Shown: positions 1 through 7,482 of the stretch, in pieces | Layout: every line of letters begins with the position of its first letter | How positions within the stretch are numbered: the first letter of the stretch is position 1 | Assembly: GCA_036559705.1 (NCBI GenBank) | Contig: DATBSP010000104.1 | Span: forward strand, 1 to 13,182 | Source: Hyphomicrobium_A sp036559705 | GTDB lineage: Bacteria; Pseudomonadota; Alphaproteobacteria; Rhizobiales; Hyphomicrobiaceae | DNA: 13,182 nt | Direction of reading: 5' to 3' | The notes under the pieces: generated by a model | Told to the model about the DNA's origin: nothing | What the model saw: the letters and a program-made list of their open reading frames with translations, nothing else | Database searches by the model: none | Position numbers and translations under genes: made by a program

Positions 1-125
1 GCAGCCACAAGAAAGGCAAAACTCAACATGGTCCCTGCGATGTGAAGGGCGCGCGTTAGGGGCTTCCCGTGCGCTCGCAGATAGAACGCCCAAAACTCAT
101 CAAAGGAGGTGAATGACTGTGGCAT
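1..125 (-). CDS. DUF962 / Mpo1-like membrane protein, N-terminal part (runs off the left edge)
   Basis: An open frame starts with ATG at 123-125 and continues past base 1, giving 41 codons here. The protein begins MPQSFTSFDEFWAFYLRAHG and continues with KPLTRALHIAGT, then a hydrophobic stretch (MLSFAFLVA) that looks like the first membrane segment. The pattern FYL..H..P..R.LH..GT is the N-terminal hallmark of the DUF962/YGL010w family. Yeast Mpo1 of that family is an iron-dependent dioxygenase acting on 2-hydroxy fatty acids, and the conserved histidines are thought to be the metal ligands; bacterial members are mostly uncharacterised. A GGAG lies about 11 bases upstream of the ATG, slightly far but usable. 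The gene is too short in this window to be picked up as a long frame. It follows the SRPBCC gene on the same strand with a 189-base gap, so co-transcription is uncertain. The family call is from motif recognition only. Confidence 0.72.
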   Translation of the reverse strand, partial: MPQSFTSFDEFWAFYLRAHGKPLTRALHIAGTMLSFAFLVA

Positions 126-314
126 ACCCGTTCGATCTCCGACCAAGAAATTTTCCGGCATTGCTTAGCAACACAGGAAGTCTCTAGCTGATTTGCGGTG
201 TTGCGGCCGCTAAATTAATGGGTGCACCGACATTGAGGCGTCAGCACTTAAAGCCACTTGCGCCGCATGGCCTCGAGCGACCACCGGTTGTCATCAAGCT
301 TGCGACTTGTCTGA

Positions 315-728
315 TTAGTTCGCGCCTGAGGCGCCCAAATCTGCCTCGAGATTGCGGACTAGCGCCCGGGAGCCTTGCTCGACGAGTGGCGCGACCATCT
401 CCATCCGCTCGTTCGGAAGGAAGTCGCTGATCCAGACAAACCGGCAGCGCCCCAAGCCGTCGGGGACAATTTCCATCGACGCGGAATGGTGCTCAAACAT
501 GCCATCGATCACGGCGTACGCCACGCGCTTGTTTTCCTCGTCAATGTCAACGATGCGCTCGCGAACGATCATGCCGTTGGCGAAAGTCACAGTGCGAACA
601 TCGCCATCGATGCGGCTGTCAACCAGTACGCCAGCAAAAAGCCGCTGCGGCATGCCCACATTGCGCAGCGCGGCCCAGGCTTTTTCCGCCGAAACCCGGA
701 CGATCTCCTCTCGACGTATCGACGCCAT
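315..728 (-). CDS. SRPBCC-fold (START/polyketide cyclase-like) small protein
   Basis: A 137-residue protein starting MASIRREEIVRVSAEKAWAA. This matches the usual opening of SRPBCC proteins, a first beta strand followed by the 'sa..vW..l.d' segment. Later come strand-rich stretches (RTVTFANGMIVRERIVDID, RCRFVWISDFLP) and a long C-terminal helix (residues about 112-130), the standard helix-grip layout. No signal peptide or membrane segment is seen. Such proteins bind hydrophobic ligands or catalyse cyclisation or hydrolysis; nothing in the sequence or neighbours tells which ligand applies here. The ATG has a GGAGA seven bases upstream (736-740), which supports this start. The gene is separated from the upstream L,D-transpeptidase by 166 bases and is probably a separate unit. 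The fold assignment is fairly secure, the function unknown. Confidence 0.75.
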   Translation of the reverse strand: MASIRREEIVRVSAEKAWAALRNVGMPQRLFAGVLVDSRIDGDVRTVTFANGMIVRERIVDIDEENKRVAYAVIDGMFEHHSASMEIVPDGLGRCRFVWISDFLPNERMEMVAPLVEQGSRALVRNLEADLGASGAN

Positions 729-894
729 CAGCTTGTCTCCGTCAGTCAGACTGCCCTAGATGTCGCTGTCTGTGTAGCCTCTTCGCGCGATCCCGGTCGA
801 AGGTGGAACGGTTGATTTCGACAACAGGTTCGGTACCAACGCCGAGCGCGGGCCGTTCAACGAAGTCGCCGAAGAAGCACAATATTGCCTGCGA

Positions 895-2298
895 TCAGGG
901 TGCCAGCGTCACCGCCGGCGCCGGCTCATTGGGATCGCGGTCCATCTCGGCGATCTGATCGACGGCGCCGTCGCGACCGTAGATGTCGGGCCGGAACTCG
1001 ACGTCGCCGTCACGCTCGGCCCAGGCGGTGACGTAGACGAAATACACCGGCACGGGGCGCGTGAGGTTGACGTCAACGGCCTGACCCGCCTCGACGATCG
1101 ATTGGGCACGACCTGGCTCGTTCCAGCCGGGTTCGTTGTGCGCTAGCCAGTCGGCGAGATCGAACACGCCCTCGACCCGCACGCATCCGGCGCTGAAGGC
1201 GCGCGAGCGCTGCTTGAACAGCGGCTTCATCGGCGTGTCGTGCATGTAGACCGTGTGCACGTTGGGCATGTCTATGCGCACCAGACCCAACGCGTTCTGC
1301 GGCCCGGGATCCTGACGGAACTTGAGCTTTTTGGCTTCCGCCGAGTTCCAGTCGACCGTCTGGGGATCGACCTCCTTGTTGCCGGCCGGGTCGAGCACGC
1401 GGATCTTTTCGTTCTGCAGGTACTCCGGCTCCTTCATGAGGCGCGGGATGAGATCAAGGTGCGCCACACTCTCGGGCACGCGCCAGTAGGGAAAGAAGTT
1501 TAGCGCACGGATGGTCGCCTTCACCGAAGGCGACTGACGCTCGGTGCGGCCGACGATGACGCGGTGCCGCTGCTGCACCTCGTATTTCTCCACCGCCTCC
1601 AGCTGGAATGCCGGCACGTTGACGAGGACGTAGCGCTCCTCGACCGGTGTCGCCATCAACTCGCGGATGCGGCCGAGGTTCATGCGCAGCTGCGCAATTC
1701 GCTCATCGACCGTCATGTTGAGTGCGGGATAGGTCGAGCGCTCGACGCGGCCGGTCGGACGTAGACCATTGCGGCGCTGATAGCGGCGCACCGCGTCGGA
1801 GAGCTCGCCGTCGAAGGTATAGGAATTGTACGCGTCTTGGCGTGGCGCTAGATCGCCGCTCATGCGCAGGCGGCGACGCAGCAGTGGCACGCGCTCGTCA
1901 TCCTCGCCTTCGCGCATCATCCGGCCTGGGGGAATGACCGGCCAGCCGCCGTTGTCGGCGATCTGCTGGTACTTGGCGATGGCGGCGTCTATGGCGGCGA
2001 TCATCTCGTCGCTGCGCATCGGCATGGCGTCTGGGCGCAGATCGTCGAGCGGCTCGTTCTGCTGAGCGGTACGATCGCGCGCGCGATCCTCCTGCCGGCG
2101 GCCAGTGTAGTCGGGGGTGCCGGAGCCGGTGAGGCTCTCCCACCAATTGGCCTGAGCTGCCTGCCCGTGCGCCGGTGCGCCGAGCACGAGCACGCCGAAT
2201 AGGCTGGCGAGGGCGCACATGACCAGGCTGCCAGGTTCTGCACCACGCTTGATAAAGTGCCAACCAAGTAGCCGCGCAGGCGCGCGATATGCCAGCAT
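895..2298 (-). CDS. YcbB-like murein L,D-transpeptidase, secreted
   Basis: With the start chosen here the protein has 467 residues. It probably makes 3-3 crosslinks in peptidoglycan, or attaches proteins to it, in the periplasm. A hydrophobic segment (residues 25-41, MCALASLFGVLVLGAPA) followed by AHGQA acts as signal peptide or anchor, preceded by an unusually long basic N-terminal part. A peptidoglycan-binding-like helical domain sits at about 134-195 (VRRYQRRNGLRPTGRV), and the YkuD catalytic domain at about 222-385 with His353 (YMHDTP) and Cys372 in SAGCVRV. The open frame extends upstream to a GTG at 2388, but that codon has no ribosome binding site. The ATG at 2296-2298 has AGGA seven bases upstream (2306-2309), so it was preferred. 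A still shorter start at 2220 would give a more standard signal peptide and cannot be excluded. It is paralogous to the transpeptidase at 11015-12268. thiL ends 211 bases upstream of the start. Confidence 0.88.
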   Translation of the reverse strand: MLAYRAPARLLGWHFIKRGAEPGSLVMCALASLFGVLVLGAPAHGQAAQANWWESLTGSGTPDYTGRRQEDRARDRTAQQNEPLDDLRPDAMPMRSDEMIAAIDAAIAKYQQIADNGGWPVIPPGRMMREGEDDERVPLLRRRLRMSGDLAPRQDAYNSYTFDGELSDAVRRYQRRNGLRPTGRVERSTYPALNMTVDERIAQLRMNLGRIRELMATPVEERYVLVNVPAFQLEAVEKYEVQQRHRVIVGRTERQSPSVKATIRALNFFPYWRVPESVAHLDLIPRLMKEPEYLQNEKIRVLDPAGNKEVDPQTVDWNSAEAKKLKFRQDPGPQNALGLVRIDMPNVHTVYMHDTPMKPLFKQRSRAFSAGCVRVEGVFDLADWLAHNEPGWNEPGRAQSIVEAGQAVDVNLTRPVPVYFVYVTAWAERDGDVEFRPDIYGRDGAVDQIAEMDRDPNEPAPAVTLAP

Positions 2299-2305
2299 GA
2301 ATCCG

Positions 2306-2309
2306 TCCT
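2306..2309 (-). promoter_or_regulatory. Ribosome binding site deciding the start of the second L,D-transpeptidase
   Basis: On the minus strand AGGA lies seven bases before the ATG at 2296-2298. The longer frame starting at GTG 2388 has no purine-rich sequence in front of it. Confidence 0.5.
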
Positions 2310-2509
2310 GATTACTTACTGCGATGAGCCGCCAACCCAGCCGCCGGAATGACCGCAATGCCCCGCGGCGCTTCCGCCCAACCTCCACACGCCAATTGGC
2401 TCAATAGCCGCCAGGATATGGCCAAACCAAGACGATTGGATGCCGTTAAATTGTCTCGGTGGAGGGAAGCCCGCGTAGAGATGCGATTTGGTCGCAGTGA
2501 GCCTTGCGT

Positions 2510-3556
2510 TCAAGCCACGTCGGAAGTCTGAAAGTGATCCCAGCCCGTCTTTGGGCTGACGATGACCTCGCCCGTCGCATCCGTCGCTATGACGCCAGTT
2601 GCAGCCTGCGTGATGTCACCCACGCACGTTACACGTGTGCCCGCCTCAGATGCACGGCGCTCGAACTCGCTGGCGCGCTCGGGCGGGACCGTCGTTAGTA
2701 CCTCGTAGTCCTCGCCGCCCGTCATCAGATCGACATGCGATACCCCGCCCGCGGCGAGAACGGCGCCAGCGGCATCCGATAGCGGCACGCGCGACCCCTC
2801 GATGCGGCCGCCGACGACGGACGCACGGCATAGACGATCGAAATCCTTGATGAGGCCGTCTGAAACGTCCATCGCCGCCGAGGCGCAAGCGCGGAGAATG
2901 GGTACCAACGCGACCGGCGGGTGCGGTCGGGAGAATTTCCCGTCGAAATACCGGCTAGCGTCGTCGGCGAGCCCGCAACGATCACGCATGGCCGGATCGC
3001 GGCGTATTGCGAGGCCGAGCGCCGCGTCGCCGATCGTGCCCGAAACATAAACGAGATCGCCCGGTTGTGCCGTCGCGCGGCGCACCATGCCCCCCGCCGG
3101 CACGAGGCCGAAGGCGGTGATCGAGACGCTGAGCGGCCCGGGCGTTCGGTCCGTATCGCCGCCGGCAAGCTGGCAGCCGAACGCTTCTTGCGCGCCGCGC
3201 AGACCGTCAGTGAATTCTCTCAGCCAAATTCGATCCGGTGCCGCGGGAAACGCTGCGCTCATGAGATAAGCCAGCGGCGCGGCGCCCTTGGCGACGAGAT
3301 CGGAGATGTTCACTGCCAGCGCCTTCCAAGCGATCGCCGCTGGATGTTCGTCGGGGAAAAAGTGCACACCGGCGATGACGGCATCGGTCGTCACCACCAG
3401 TTCGGCCCCCCCCGGCGGCGCTAGCAGCGCGCAGTCGTCCTTGAGTTCGAACGCACCGGAAAAGCCGGCAGCGAGCGGTGCCCAGAACTCGGCGATCAGC
3501 GCTTCCTCGCCGTGTATCTGACGGGAATGGGCCCGGTCACTTGGATCGCGTGTCAT
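2510..3556 (-). CDS. thiL: Thiamine-monophosphate kinase
   Basis: A 348-residue protein that phosphorylates thiamine monophosphate with ATP to thiamine diphosphate, the last step of thiamine cofactor synthesis, in the cytosol. Family signatures are in order: KDDCALL (residues 39-45, metal-binding Asp pair), TTDAVIAGVHF (56-66), NISDLVAKGA (83-92), the metal/ATP site GGDTDRTPG (132-140), DVSDGL in the C-terminal half, and GGEDYEVL near the end. Most ThiL proteins have Ala where this one has Cys42. The open frame extends 24 codons further upstream, but that stretch reads as nusB in another frame. The ATG at 3554-3556 gives a normal ThiL length. With this start the gene overlaps the end of nusB by 20 bases, indicating translational coupling; the ribosome binding site is weak. 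It is the last gene of the nrdR-rib-nusB cluster. Confidence 0.93.
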   Translation of the reverse strand: MTRDPSDRAHSRQIHGEEALIAEFWAPLAAGFSGAFELKDDCALLAPPGGAELVVTTDAVIAGVHFFPDEHPAAIAWKALAVNISDLVAKGAAPLAYLMSAAFPAAPDRIWLREFTDGLRGAQEAFGCQLAGGDTDRTPGPLSVSITAFGLVPAGGMVRRATAQPGDLVYVSGTIGDAALGLAIRRDPAMRDRCGLADDASRYFDGKFSRPHPPVALVPILRACASAAMDVSDGLIKDFDRLCRASVVGGRIEGSRVPLSDAAGAVLAAGGVSHVDLMTGGEDYEVLTTVPPERASEFERRASEAGTRVTCVGDITQAATGVIATDATGEVIVSPKTGWDHFQTSDVA

Positions 3557-4049
3557 CGCGATTGAACTCGGCTGCGCGCAGCTGCCGCGCCAGCTTGTCC
3601 AGCACGCCGTTGACGACCTTCGGCTCATCCTCGGAGAAGAACGAGTGCGCGACGTTGATGTACTCGTTGATGACGACGCGGTGCGGCACGTCGGGGCGCT
3701 CCATCAGCTCGAACACGCCGGCCCGCAGGATGGCGCGCACGATGGCGTCGATGCGCACGAGGCGCCAGCCTTCGGCGAGCTGCTGATCGACGAGCGGATC
3801 GATATCGCGCTGGCGGCGCACGACGCCGCGCAGCAGCTCGGCGAAGAAAGCAGGATCGGCGCCCGCCGCGGCTTCATCGCCCGGGGCGCGCGGAAAGCGC
3901 AGGCGCACGAACTCGTCGATGACATCGTTGAGGTCGGTACCGGCGAGGTCCATCTGGTAGAGGCCTTGCACGGTGGCAACGCGCGCTGCGGTACGCGGGG
4001 GCAGCGCGATCTTGCCCGGCGTTGGTGTCGCTTTGCTGGTGGTGGTCAT
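3537..4049 (-). CDS. nusB: Transcription antitermination factor NusB
   Basis: A 170-residue all-helical RNA-binding protein that joins NusE (ribosomal protein S10) on boxA RNA and promotes antitermination, chiefly in rRNA operons. Family marks are RTAARVATVQGLYQ near residue 18 (the boxA-binding N-terminal helix), the middle ILRAGVFELMERPDVPHRVV, and NEYINVAHSFFSEDEPKVVNGVLDKLA split over residues about 128-154. The first 15 residues form a flexible Thr/Pro-rich extension. The ATG at 4047-4049 overlaps the ribH stop in an ATGA arrangement, and GAGGGG lies eight bases upstream inside ribH, so the start is well supported. NusB next to ribH is a widespread bacterial pairing, probably reflecting shared growth-rate-linked expression. 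The thiL start lies inside its 3' end. Confidence 0.95.
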   Translation of the reverse strand: MTTTSKATPTPGKIALPPRTAARVATVQGLYQMDLAGTDLNDVIDEFVRLRFPRAPGDEAAAGADPAFFAELLRGVVRRQRDIDPLVDQQLAEGWRLVRIDAIVRAILRAGVFELMERPDVPHRVVINEYINVAHSFFSEDEPKVVNGVLDKLARQLRAAEFNRDDTRSK

Positions 4050-4567
4050 GCGCTCTGCCCCTCGAATGCGCGCTGAAGCTCGATCAGCCGCAGACAGGCG
4101 CGCGCCGCGTCTCCACCTTTTCCGCTGGTGCCGCCACGCGCCCGCGCCAGCGCCTGCTCCTCGTTATCTACCGTCAAGATGCCATTGCCGACCGGCACGG
4201 CGTGCTTGATGGCGACCTCCATCAGCCAGTGATTGGCGTTGTTGCAAACGATGTCGTAGTGCGAGGTCTCGCCGCGGATGACGCAGCCGAGTGCAATGGC
4301 TCCGTCCCATTTGCCGTTGTCGGCGCGGCGCGGAATGAGCCCCGTGACAGCCGCTTGCGCCAGCACCTGCGGGATCTCCAGTGCGCCCGGCACAGTGACG
4401 CGATCGTGCGCGACACCCTGCGCATCGAGCGCCGCGACGGCGCCGCCGATAAGCTCGTCGGATATCTTGTCGTAGAAGCGCCCCTCGACGATGAGCACTC
4501 GCGCACGCATTTCGCCTTTCGGAGGCCTGCCCGCGCTGCTCGTTGGTCTGTCCAGCTTGACGATCAT
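4046..4567 (-). CDS. ribH: 6,7-dimethyl-8-ribityllumazine synthase
   Basis: A 173-residue enzyme that condenses 3,4-dihydroxy-2-butanone 4-phosphate with 5-amino-6-ribitylaminouracil, the penultimate riboflavin step. Family motifs are RVLIVEGRFYDKISDEL (beginning near residue 23), VPGALEIP (phosphate and substrate loop), the catalytic stretch CVIRGETSHYDIV with its conserved His, and NGILTVDNEEQALAR near the C-terminus. About 20 residues precede the core, longer than in compact versions of the family. One base separates the ribBA stop from this ATG, and the gene shares four bases with nusB downstream, so translation is almost certainly coupled on both sides. It uses the product of the RibB half of RibBA and passes lumazine to RibE, both encoded just upstream. 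Confidence 0.95.
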   Translation of the reverse strand: MIVKLDRPTSSAGRPPKGEMRARVLIVEGRFYDKISDELIGGAVAALDAQGVAHDRVTVPGALEIPQVLAQAAVTGLIPRRADNGKWDGAIALGCVIRGETSHYDIVCNNANHWLMEVAIKHAVPVGNGILTVDNEEQALARARGGTSGKGGDAARACLRLIELQRAFEGQSA

Positions 4568-4568
4568 C

Positions 4569-5720
4569 TCACTCGATCCTGCGCGTGCCGACGATGCGCA
4601 ATCCGAAGCCCTCGAGGCCGACGTAGACGTGCGCCGGGGAATTGGTCAGTAGCACCATGTCACGCACGCCAAGATCGGTCAGTATCTGCGAGCCGACGCC
4701 AATCTCGACTCGGCGCCGCTCGCGTGCGCCTGCGGCGGGCTGGGCCGGCTGCACGCGCCCGCCGATCCATTCGGACACCGACTTCGGCCGCAGGTCACGG
4801 ATGAGCACGACGACGCCGCGCCCTTCCTTTTCGATCATGCGCAACGAACAGGCAATCTGGCTGCCCTCACCCGCCTCGCCGACGCCGAGCAGGTCGCCGA
4901 GCAGGTTGACGGCATGCACGCGCGCCAGCACCGGGCCGGGCGCCGAAAGATCGCCCTTGACCAGCGCGAGGTGCTCGCCGCTCTCGACCGTCGTCTCGTA
5001 GACGTGCAGGTCGAATTTGCCGGCCGCCGCCGTCGTCACGCTGGTCTTGGCAATGGCGCGCACAAGATGGTCATTGCGCAGCCGGTAGGCGATGAGATCC
5101 TCGATGGCGCCGATCTTGAGGGCATGGCGCTGCGCGAACGCGACGAGATCGGGCATGCGTGCCATGGTGCCGTCATCGTTCATGATCTCGCAAATGACGG
5201 CCGCTGGATAGAGCCCGGCAAGGCGGGCCAGATCGACCGACGCTTCCGTATGGCCGGCGCGGATCAGCACACCGCCCTCGCGGGCGACGAGCGGGAACAC
5301 GTGCCCGGGAGAGACGATGTCGGCAGCGCCTTTCGTCGAGTCGATCGCGGTCGCGATGGTGCGCGCGCGATCGGCGGCAGAGATGCCGGTAGAGATGCCC
5401 TCGCGCGCCTCGATCGACTGCGTGAAGGCGGTGCGATTGCGCGAACGGTTGAGTCCGACCATCGCCTCGAGCTGCAACTCGCTGGCGCGGGCGCCGGTCA
5501 ACGTCAGACAAATCAGTCCGCGGCCGTAGCGCGCCATGAAGTTTACGGCATCGGGCGTCGCCATCTGCGCGGGAATGACCAGGTCGCCCTCGTTCTCGCG
5601 CTCCTCGGCGTCGACGAGCACGACCATGCGGCCATTGCGCATGTCCTCCAGGATCTCAGGGATCGAGGACAGACAGCCACGGCCTTCCGAGATGGCGTAT
5701 TTGCCAACGTCGTGCGTCAC
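4569..5720 (-). CDS. ribBA: 3,4-dihydroxy-2-butanone-4-phosphate synthase fused to a degenerate GTP cyclohydrolase II-like domain (RibBX type)
   Basis: A 383-residue two-domain protein. The N-terminal half (about 1-215) is an intact RibB: VDAEERENEGD (36-46), FTQSIEAREGISTGISA (99-115), SPGHVFPL (137-144), GGVLIRAGHTEA (149-160) and CEIMNDDG (177-184). It converts ribulose 5-phosphate to the four-carbon riboflavin precursor. The C-terminal half (about 230-383) resembles GTP cyclohydrolase II, but the zinc-binding cysteines are gone: where the family has HSECLTGD there is HAVNLLGD (269-276), and where it has RCDCG there is GEAGEGS (281-287). The EGRGIGL segment is also not preserved. This half is therefore probably inactive as a cyclohydrolase. 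Proteins of this kind, called RibBX, are known in rhizobia. The start is GTG at 5720, overlapping the ribE stop as GTGA, with GGAG eight bases upstream. Confidence 0.93.
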   Translation of the reverse strand: MTHDVGKYAISEGRGCLSSIPEILEDMRNGRMVVLVDAEERENEGDLVIPAQMATPDAVNFMARYGRGLICLTLTGARASELQLEAMVGLNRSRNRTAFTQSIEAREGISTGISAADRARTIATAIDSTKGAADIVSPGHVFPLVAREGGVLIRAGHTEASVDLARLAGLYPAAVICEIMNDDGTMARMPDLVAFAQRHALKIGAIEDLIAYRLRNDHLVRAIAKTSVTTAAAGKFDLHVYETTVESGEHLALVKGDLSAPGPVLARVHAVNLLGDLLGVGEAGEGSQIACSLRMIEKEGRGVVVLIRDLRPKSVSEWIGGRVQPAQPAAGARERRRVEIGVGSQILTDLGVRDMVLLTNSPAHVYVGLEGFGLRIVGTRRIE

Positions 5721-6310
5721 GGGCGAAACTCCAGGAGCCGCGCGATATAGCGCGCGAACAGGTCAACTTCGAGGTTGACCGATTGCCCGGGGGTTTTCGC
5801 GCCCCAGGTCGTCACCGTCAAGGTGTGAGGGATGACGTTGACCCCAAAGCGCGTGTCGCTCACCTCGTTGACCGTCAACGACACGCCATCGAGGCTAATA
5901 GAGCCTTTCGGCGCAATGTAAGGGGCGAGGTGCTCGGCTACTTCGAAGGAGAATCGGCGGCTCTCCCCGTCCGGCACGATATCGACGATGCGCGCCAGGC
6001 CGTCGACATGTCCCATGACGAGATGGCCGCCCAGCTCCTGGCCGAGACGCAGCGACCGCTCGAGGTTGAGCTTGCGACCCGGCTGCCACGCGCCAATCGT
6101 CGTCTTGCCACGCGTCTCGTTGGAGACATCGACGGTGAACACGCTTCCCGACGCCTCGGCGCGCACCGACGTCATCGTCAGGCAACACCCGTCACACGCC
6201 ATCGAGCCGCCTACCTCCAGCTCCTGTGCGGGGTAGCGCGCCCGGATCGTGAAGCGGCCGTCCTCGCGCGCCGTGACCTCGCCGATGTCGGAGACGATGC
6301 CGGTGAACAT
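5717..6310 (-). CDS. ribE: Riboflavin synthase, alpha subunit
   Basis: A 197-residue enzyme that dismutates two 6,7-dimethyl-8-ribityllumazine molecules to riboflavin and the pyrimidine precursor. It opens with the diagnostic MFTGIVSDIGEV and consists of two lumazine-binding barrels. The first (1 to about 90) contains CDGCCLTM and FTVDVSNETRGKTT; the second (about 95-190) contains GGHLVMGHVDG, KGSISLDGVSLTVNEV and NVIPHTL. The length matches the family. The ATG at 6308-6310 has GAGGA four bases upstream and lies 15 bases after the ribD stop. The 3' end overlaps the GTG of ribBA. It belongs to the ribD-ribE-ribBA-ribH run. In E. coli nomenclature the same enzyme is called RibC/RibE; the symbol here follows alphaproteobacterial use. 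Confidence 0.95.
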   Translation of the reverse strand: MFTGIVSDIGEVTAREDGRFTIRARYPAQELEVGGSMACDGCCLTMTSVRAEASGSVFTVDVSNETRGKTTIGAWQPGRKLNLERSLRLGQELGGHLVMGHVDGLARIVDIVPDGESRRFSFEVAEHLAPYIAPKGSISLDGVSLTVNEVSDTRFGVNVIPHTLTVTTWGAKTPGQSVNLEVDLFARYIARLLEFRP

Positions 6311-6325
6311 GGCTTCCTCGCTGCC

Positions 6326-7477
6326 TTACGTAACTTCCGTTCGTCGGCGGTCACCACCGCGATGCCAGTGCCGGCGCAACGCCAGCATATCGTCGCCGCC
6401 GATGGTTCGCCGATCGTAAATCTCGAAACCTTCTATCGAAATATAGCGGGAGAGCGATGCCAGGGCCGCCGCAGGCGCTAGCTTGGCCCCGTCAGGCCCG
6501 CGCGCGCGAAATAGCAGCGCCTCGTCGATGAGGCCGGCGCGCATGAACGCCTGCCAAGTTGCTGGGCCACCCTCAACTAGCAATCGCGTTATGCCACGCG
6601 CCACCAACGCCTCCATGACGGCGGGCAACCAGAACGCGCCAGCAACGAGCCGCATCGGCAAGATCTCGGCGCCCGCAACGCCGATCGCCCCGGCGTCTGC
6701 ATTCTCACCACAGAACACCCACACCGGATGCTGTCGGGCCGTCTGTATCAGGCGTGAATTTTCTAGCCCGACAAGCTCGCGCGCCAGCACAATGCGCGCG
6801 GGCGAGCGTTGCTCCAGTCCGGGTAGGCGGCAGGTGAGCAGTGGGTCATCGTCAAGCACAGTACGCCGGCCAACCAGAATGGCGTCAGAGCGCGCACGCA
6901 GCAGATGCCCGCGGGCGCGTGCCGCTTCGCTGGTCACCCACGCCGGCTTGCCCTCGCCACCACGCGGCACGGCGTCATCGGCATCGAGCGCCAACTTGAC
7001 GGTCACCAGCGGGCGCCGCTCGGTAACGCGGAGGATGTGCCCGGCGGCGATCCAGTGCGCCGCCTCCACCATCAGGCCGCGCTCGACCGCGACGCCCGCC
7101 CGGCGCAGCCGGGAAAGTCCGCGCCCGGCGACGCGCGGATCGGGATCCTCGATGGCGCACACGACACGGGCAAGGCCGGCGCCGACGATGGCGTCGGCAC
7201 ACGGCGGGGTCATGCCGTAGTGCGAGCACGGCTCGAGAGTCACGTACATGGTGGCCCCGCGCGCACGCGTTCCGGCGCGGGCGATGGCCTCGGTCTCCGC
7301 GTGCGGGCGCCCACCCGGCGCCGTCCAGCCGCGCGCGATGATTTCGCCGCTGCGCTCATCGGCGATGACCGCGCCAACCGATGGGTTGGGAGCCGTGCGT
7401 CCGACTCCGCGCATCGCCACGCCCAGTGCGATCTGCATCATCTGGGCGTCGAAGCCGGTGCGCTCCGCAGGGCGCAT
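6326..7477 (-). CDS. ribD: Bifunctional diaminohydroxyphosphoribosylaminopyrimidine deaminase / 5-amino-6-(5-phosphoribosylamino)uracil reductase
   Basis: A 383-residue two-domain enzyme catalysing the second and third steps of riboflavin synthesis. The deaminase half carries the zinc-site motifs GGRPHAETEAIA (His59, Glu61) and LEPCSHYGMTPPCADAI (Cys84, Cys93), after the conserved TAPNPSVGAVI. The NADPH-dependent reductase half begins near VTVKLALDADDAVP and includes RSDAILVGRRTVLDDDPLLTCR and LLVEGGPATW. The reductase opening reads ALDADD where many homologues have a 'SLDG' segment, a mild divergence. Two starts compete: ATG at 7475-7477, five bases after the nrdR stop, and TTG at 7486, which overlaps that stop as TTGA and adds three residues. 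Neither has a strong ribosome binding site; ATG was chosen as the commoner codon. Translation probably depends on nrdR. Confidence 0.94.
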   Translation of the reverse strand: MRPAERTGFDAQMMQIALGVAMRGVGRTAPNPSVGAVIADERSGEIIARGWTAPGGRPHAETEAIARAGTRARGATMYVTLEPCSHYGMTPPCADAIVGAGLARVVCAIEDPDPRVAGRGLSRLRRAGVAVERGLMVEAAHWIAAGHILRVTERRPLVTVKLALDADDAVPRGGEGKPAWVTSEAARARGHLLRARSDAILVGRRTVLDDDPLLTCRLPGLEQRSPARIVLARELVGLENSRLIQTARQHPVWVFCGENADAGAIGVAGAEILPMRLVAGAFWLPAVMEALVARGITRLLVEGGPATWQAFMRAGLIDEALLFRARGPDGAKLAPAAALASLSRYISIEGFEIYDRRTIGGDDMLALRRHWHRGGDRRRTEVT

Positions 7478-7482
7478 GGCGC

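Noticed and set aside
113..187. Plus-strand 24-codon open frame behind a near-perfect AAAGGAGGTGA ribosome binding site
   Set aside because: The purine-rich stretch is the antisense of codons for FTSFD in the DUF962 gene on the minus strand, which has clear family motifs. The small frame encodes nothing recognisable.
729..894. Possible small gene or RNA between the SRPBCC gene and the transpeptidase
   Set aside because: No frame with a ribosome binding site and family likeness was found on either strand, and only a short CTTCG/CGAAG inverted repeat was seen.
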